From positions 1 to 14,943 of the forward strand of contig JAAZIF010000070.1 of NCBI GenBank assembly GCA_012510335.1: a stretch of DNA of 14,943 bases, read 5' to 3'. This document shows, piece by piece, positions 14,371-14,943 of the stretch (its first letter is position 1; the number at the start of each line of letters is the position of its first letter). The position numbers and the translations under genes were made by a program. The notes under the pieces were generated by a model. The model did not search any database, was not told the DNA's origin, and saw only the letters and a list, made by a program, of their open reading frames with translations. Source of the stretch: Methanomicrobiales archaeon. GTDB taxonomy: Archaea; Halobacteriota; Methanomicrobia; Methanomicrobiales; Methanoculleaceae.

Positions 14371-14943
14371 TCACTCCTCAATATCGTGCAGCTCCCGCTT
14401 CAGCCGGTCGATCGCCCTGATTGCGGCGGCGAACGCCTCCTGGCGGTGTTTTGCAAGTATAGCAAGATAGGTCAGATCTTCTCCGGCATAGAGGCGCCCT
14501 TTCCGGTGGTGGAACCTTGCACCGATGATCCCGGGAACGGATTCTATCTCCCGCCGGAGACTCTCTGTCAGGGCATCGACGGTCTCATCGAATTCCATGT
14601 GATCGGTCCGTTCGGTGCCGGTCCATTCCCTGACGACCCCGTTGAACGTGAGGATGGCCCCGGCATGCGAGACGCCATACTCGCGCTTCAGCTCCCTGAC
14701 CAGCCCCTCGATGGTGTAGTAATCCTCGAACTCCGGGAGTGCGGCGATCACATCGTCGACTGACGGGTTGCGCAGCACGACATTCTCACTCTCAAGGTCA
14801 CCGATCACAATCCGTGGAAACGGCCGGGACTTGAATCCCTCAAGTATGGCGTACTCGACACCGGCGTTGCAGAGGGTCTCGAGGGTGGAGTCGAGGTCGC
14901 CCTCGCGCTTTATGATGACCGATTTGCCATCGTCAACGCCGCC
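14371..14943 (-). CDS. MobB-MoaE fusion, molybdopterin biosynthesis (5' end outside the window)
   Basis: The reading frame is open to the right edge, giving 190 C-terminal residues. The first 85 or so match the C-terminal half of MobB, the GTP-binding partner in molybdopterin guanine dinucleotide synthesis: AGVEYAILEGFKSRP followed by RIVIGDL. The next 95 match MoaE, the large subunit of molybdopterin synthase: GAILTFNGVVREWT, then HHRKGRLYAGE, then AILAKHRQEAF. MoaE adds sulfur from MoaD to precursor Z. The end is short: E. coli MoaE carries two active-site lysines in its last helix region, and here only RLKREL is present before the protein stops at HDIEE, so the second lysine appears missing. 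Molybdenum or tungsten pterin enzymes central to methanogenesis need this cofactor. A frame starting at a GTG at 14808 would cut the MobB fold in half, so the longer partial gene is annotated. Confidence 0.85.
   Translation of the reverse strand, partial: GGVDDGKSVIIKREGDLDSTLETLCNAGVEYAILEGFKSRPFPRIVIGDLESENVVLRNPSVDDVIAALPEFEDYYTIEGLVRELKREYGVSHAGAILTFNGVVREWTGTERTDHMEFDETVDALTESLRREIESVPGIIGARFHHRKGRLYAGEDLTYLAILAKHRQEAFAAAIRAIDRLKRELHDIEE

Overview
The window reads as chromosomal DNA of a methanogenic archaeon of the order Methanomicrobiales, most like Methanoculleus. The evidence is GC-rich coding DNA with very AT-rich promoter valleys, TATA-type promoters, GGAG/GGTGA ribosome-binding sites, a group IV nitrogenase-like gene pair, a hexulose-phosphate synthase/RraA fusion, a MobB-MoaE fusion and a stand-alone Cas1. 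The genus is inferred from gene content and style, not from a marker gene.

Layout. 1-251 (-): 5' end of a universal stress protein gene, cut by the window edge. 468-2325 (-): an overlapping NifH-like/NifD-like pair of unknown function, paralogous to but distinct from the F430 genes cfbC/cfbD. 2326-2554: an AT-rich divergent promoter region. 2555-3175 (+): a membrane-anchored protein that looks like a zinc peptidase with its metal site lost. 3389-4672 (+): HPS-RraA fusion. 4727-7748 (-): a tight operon of two phenylacetate-CoA-ligase-type enzymes and a tandem ACT protein. 8032-8961 (+): a solo Cas1 with its catalytic residues kept. 8943-12793 (-): a 1188-residue helical-repeat protein translationally coupled to acylphosphatase, whose 3' end overlaps that of cas1. 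13003-14943 (-): phosphoglucosamine mutase behind a MobB-MoaE fusion cut by the right edge.

How the genes work together. The two PaaK enzymes and the ACT protein fit aryl-acid activation for aromatic amino acid synthesis or recycling. HPS-RraA fits archaeal pentose/formaldehyde chemistry. GlmM feeds UDP-N-acetylglucosamine synthesis. MobB-MoaE makes molybdopterin for enzymes such as formylmethanofuran and formate dehydrogenases. The least explained parts are the nitrogenase-like pair, the solo Cas1 with its helical-repeat/acylphosphatase neighbours, and the pseudo-peptidase.

No rRNA, tRNA, insertion sequence, CRISPR array or cas2/cas4 was seen. No gene-free stretch exceeds 300 bases. The largest gaps are 7749-8031, 2326-2554, 252-467, 12794-13002 and 3176-3388, and each is described below.
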